A stretch of DNA of 64,000 bases from Spirodela intermedia (Eukaryota; Streptophyta; Magnoliopsida; Alismatales; Araceae): NCBI GenBank assembly GCA_902729315.2, contig LR746266.1:2428759-2492758 (forward strand), written 5' to 3'. Shown here piece by piece: positions 61,447 to 64,000 of this stretch. Both the position numbers and the translations under genes were made by a program. Each line of letters opens with the position of its first letter. The first letter of the stretch is position 1. The notes below the pieces were generated by a model, which was given only the letters and a program-made list of their open reading frames with translations, was not told the origin of the DNA and did not search any database.

Positions 61447-64000
61447 TAAATTAGCTTCTTCAGCTTTCCCATCTTCACATATTCCAAATGGGCCATAGAT
61501 TTTTTTGCTGTTGTCTTACAAAGCTTCCCTAGGGTGGGTGTTGCCTTCTTTCCTTGTATAGGAACTGTGAAACTTGTGATGCAACTGAATATTCAGGAGC
61601 TTAAGTTTACTCAGGAGAGGGATGTAACTGGAGCGTGGGAAGAACCATGGAAAGGGTTCTTCTCCCTGGCCTTGCATAGCAATCACTAAACGCCTCCTTG
61701 ATGTCCTTAGGCCGTGGAGATGGATGAATCAGAGTGATCACTTCCTGCGTTGACTTGGCTATCTTTGAAGGTCGCCGATCATTAATGCTCATGAATTAGC
61801 AGAGGGAGGAAGCGTACTCAGTGAGGTTTGATCCGTAAATCAGGAGCTTCAGCAGCATCTTGGTCTTGGGAGGGATTCTGTGGCGTAACTGATGGCTTTG
61901 TAGTTGGCTGATGGAAAATATTCTCAGCAATAAATGTGGGGCTCCGCCTTCAATGTGGGATGGGATAAGATAGGATATGCCTGAGGGATCTCAAGCAGCA
62001 ACTAGCAGTTGCCAGTCGGTGGGCTAGGGCAGGAAATCTTCCCTGGTCCAGACCGGACGATCTGAAAATCAAGCCTGTGGCTGAAAGTTGAGATCAGCTT
62101 GTCCATACATTTATATTCATCTGGGCCGCACTTGTTTGATGCATATGAAATCATGAGAACGTGTAACTAGCTAATGATGGGAATATATATGAGGGGAAAT
62201 TTGTGAGCACATAGAGGACTTATATTCAAATGTAGGGCAAAAATGAGTTTTTAATGGGCGTTTTCCCAGTGTATTAGTGTAAGTGCAATAACTTTTATTA
62301 AAGTTTTCCTTTTATTTTACAATTTCAAGGTTAATAGTTTCAAATTTATTTTGAAAATTCCTATAGAATGTTTTTTTTTAATATCAACCTTTTCACCTCA
62401 ACAACTATATTATAACAGGAGTTAAGTTTTTACCTTAGATTCGTTAACCATTTGGAAAATAGTACGTCATTTTTGCCCTTATATTTAGGTAAATATATAA
62501 TATATTATTTTTTATAAATATTAAATTTTCTTGATAAACATTAATCTTTTATGAGGTGAAACAATCATTGTCAACAAAGTAAAAGTGCTGGTGCTTGCAT
62601 TTCATTGTTAGTTAGTGGTGCAACATGCCAATATTGATGATTGAATAAAAGGGAATTCATAGAAGATCTATACTTCATAAATTAAGTAGTCTCAAGTTCA
62701 AGGTAGGCTTGGCCTTAAGGACCAACAAATAAATATACCACTTACTCTCACCTGATAATATTAATCTAGTCTCATCTTTAAATCTAAGATGACCTTCAAT
62801 TCAATATGAGTATCAGCTCAAACTAACTCATACAATAAGCCCCTAGTTCCTATTTGCCATACAAGAGCATTAATGACATTTGATGCCATGTTAATACCAC
62901 TTTTACTTTTCAATTATCTCATCCTAGATGCTCATTATTATTCCTCCAAGTCTTGAAGTACCTTTTATCTTTCCTTTTCCATCCCTCAATCTCATCATTA
63001 ACATTTCATTGGGAAACCCTAATCCAATCTTTAAGTCTTAGGGACTATTGTAAGATAAATCACTTTTTATGAGTTATAATTTTCTTTTATGTTGTTTGAC
63101 TTATTAATAAAGAAGAAAAAAATCTTCAATACACTCAAGACAAGGTGGCCCAGGGTTTTGGTAAATCCATTTTATCTTCATGTAGCTATAGTAATACTTT
63201 TTGGGATTTTTCTCATGAGCAAAATTATTTAAATCTTGTAAAATAATTGTAAGAGATTGTACTTAATTAATTGAACTCATGAAGAGTAGGCTGGCAGGCA
63301 GAAAGGTGACAAAAATGCAGATATTATATAAAAACTTATTTATTTGATACAAATTATTACTAATTTTATTGTTAAGTGAAGCTAGTATATCGATTACTTC
63401 ACTTTGTGACTGATGATCACTAGAACAATTTTGAATCTAAACTCATGTGGTTTATTTTTGTAAGCTAGTTATTATCAAGAATGACAAGATAAGGGCTGAA
63501 ACGTGGGAATTTGTGTTCATAGATGGTCAAAGTTCATAGATGTTGCCCCATGTTGGCTAAGTAACAAGTTGGATGAATTTGTGGCTTTAGTAGAGGTAGG
63601 GGCTGAACACTCTTTAAAAAAAGTATTAAGTATAATTTCATAGTGTCAGCACTTACAAAGGGAATCCAATGAAAATTGCGACATTCAAAATCACTAGCTT
63701 AGAGGTTGAAGTGAGATTATTGAGAGAAGGATACAACAACTATAAAGGAAAATGTTGGGATAATGTAGACATGCAAAGGTTGTAAGGGTGTGTTGCTGGA
63801 AATGGAAGGGATATAACTAATCAGAGAAGGGTTGGATAGCTCATGGTTGGGTTTCATGGATGTAGGCATGCATGATGTTATAAAAGCCTCTTCTTGGAGG
63901 GGTGACTTGTTCATGCGTTTAAAGGGAAAATCATTATACTTTAATCTGTAGGAGAAACCTATCATTTTTCAGAAAAAAATAAAATCATTTTGATAAATTT
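61447..64000. other. GATA 3' flank and AT-rich spacer
   Basis: The first 600 bases are of intermediate GC and probably include the 3' UTR of the GATA gene. From about 62200 the DNA is AT-rich with no readable domain. Text near 62690 (ctcaagttcaagg) resembles a tRNA-like B box seen in plant SINEs, but no A box is found. The short frame at 63717-63965 (minus) matches nothing I know. Confidence 0.55.

Overview
The window is nuclear DNA of a flowering plant. All recognisable genes are eukaryotic: they have GT-AG introns, U-rich acceptors, TATA boxes and plant-specific families (a classical arabinogalactan protein, a nuclear-encoded plastid ribosomal protein, a GATA26/27-type factor). GC-rich first exons and a very high density of GA/CT microsatellites stand out. 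They are compatible with a monocot or an early-diverging angiosperm, but I cannot name the species. I see no prokaryotic, viral or CRISPR-like system.

Layout. Bases 1-3300 are AT-rich spacer with two decayed copia reverse-transcriptase pieces. Positions 3429-7668 (minus) hold an eight-exon Rab1/RABD GTPase. Positions 8100-13500 are mostly spacer, with a GA/CT inverted repeat and one weak candidate exon. Positions 13722-14219 (plus) encode an arabinogalactan protein. A tandem array with a period near 140 bp lies at 15240-15790. Positions 17131-18396 (minus) encode a secreted intronless leucine-rich-repeat protein. A tandem array of about 220-bp units carrying paired G-boxes (23010-23840) ends about 200 bp before the plastid ribosomal protein bL19 gene (24038-26359, plus). 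A CT-rich tract of about 500 bp follows at 27070.

Positions 31542-37775 (plus) hold a sixteen-exon CDC7-type kinase with two E2F-like sites and a telo-box upstream. BAX inhibitor-1 (38376-40961, plus) follows in tandem. After 4 kb of AT-rich, retroelement-derived spacer comes methionine sulfoxide reductase A (45297-47927, plus), convergent with nucleoside diphosphate kinase 1 (48961-50318, minus). Then come about 4 kb of spacer, a G-quadruplex-type promoter element at 54229, and a GATA26/27-like transcription factor (54898-61446, plus). The last 2.5 kb are AT-rich spacer.

The genes are independent housekeeping, stress or cell-cycle loci rather than a pathway cluster. I rebuilt the multi-exon genes by hand from splice signals, reading frame and family similarity; every junction given keeps the frame. 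The most interesting non-coding signals are the phased G-box pairs before bL19c, the E2F pair before CDC7, the G-quadruplex motif before the GATA gene, the 140-bp array with telo-box-like motifs, and a possible GC-AG intron in BAX inhibitor-1. I did not find a convincing new biological system.
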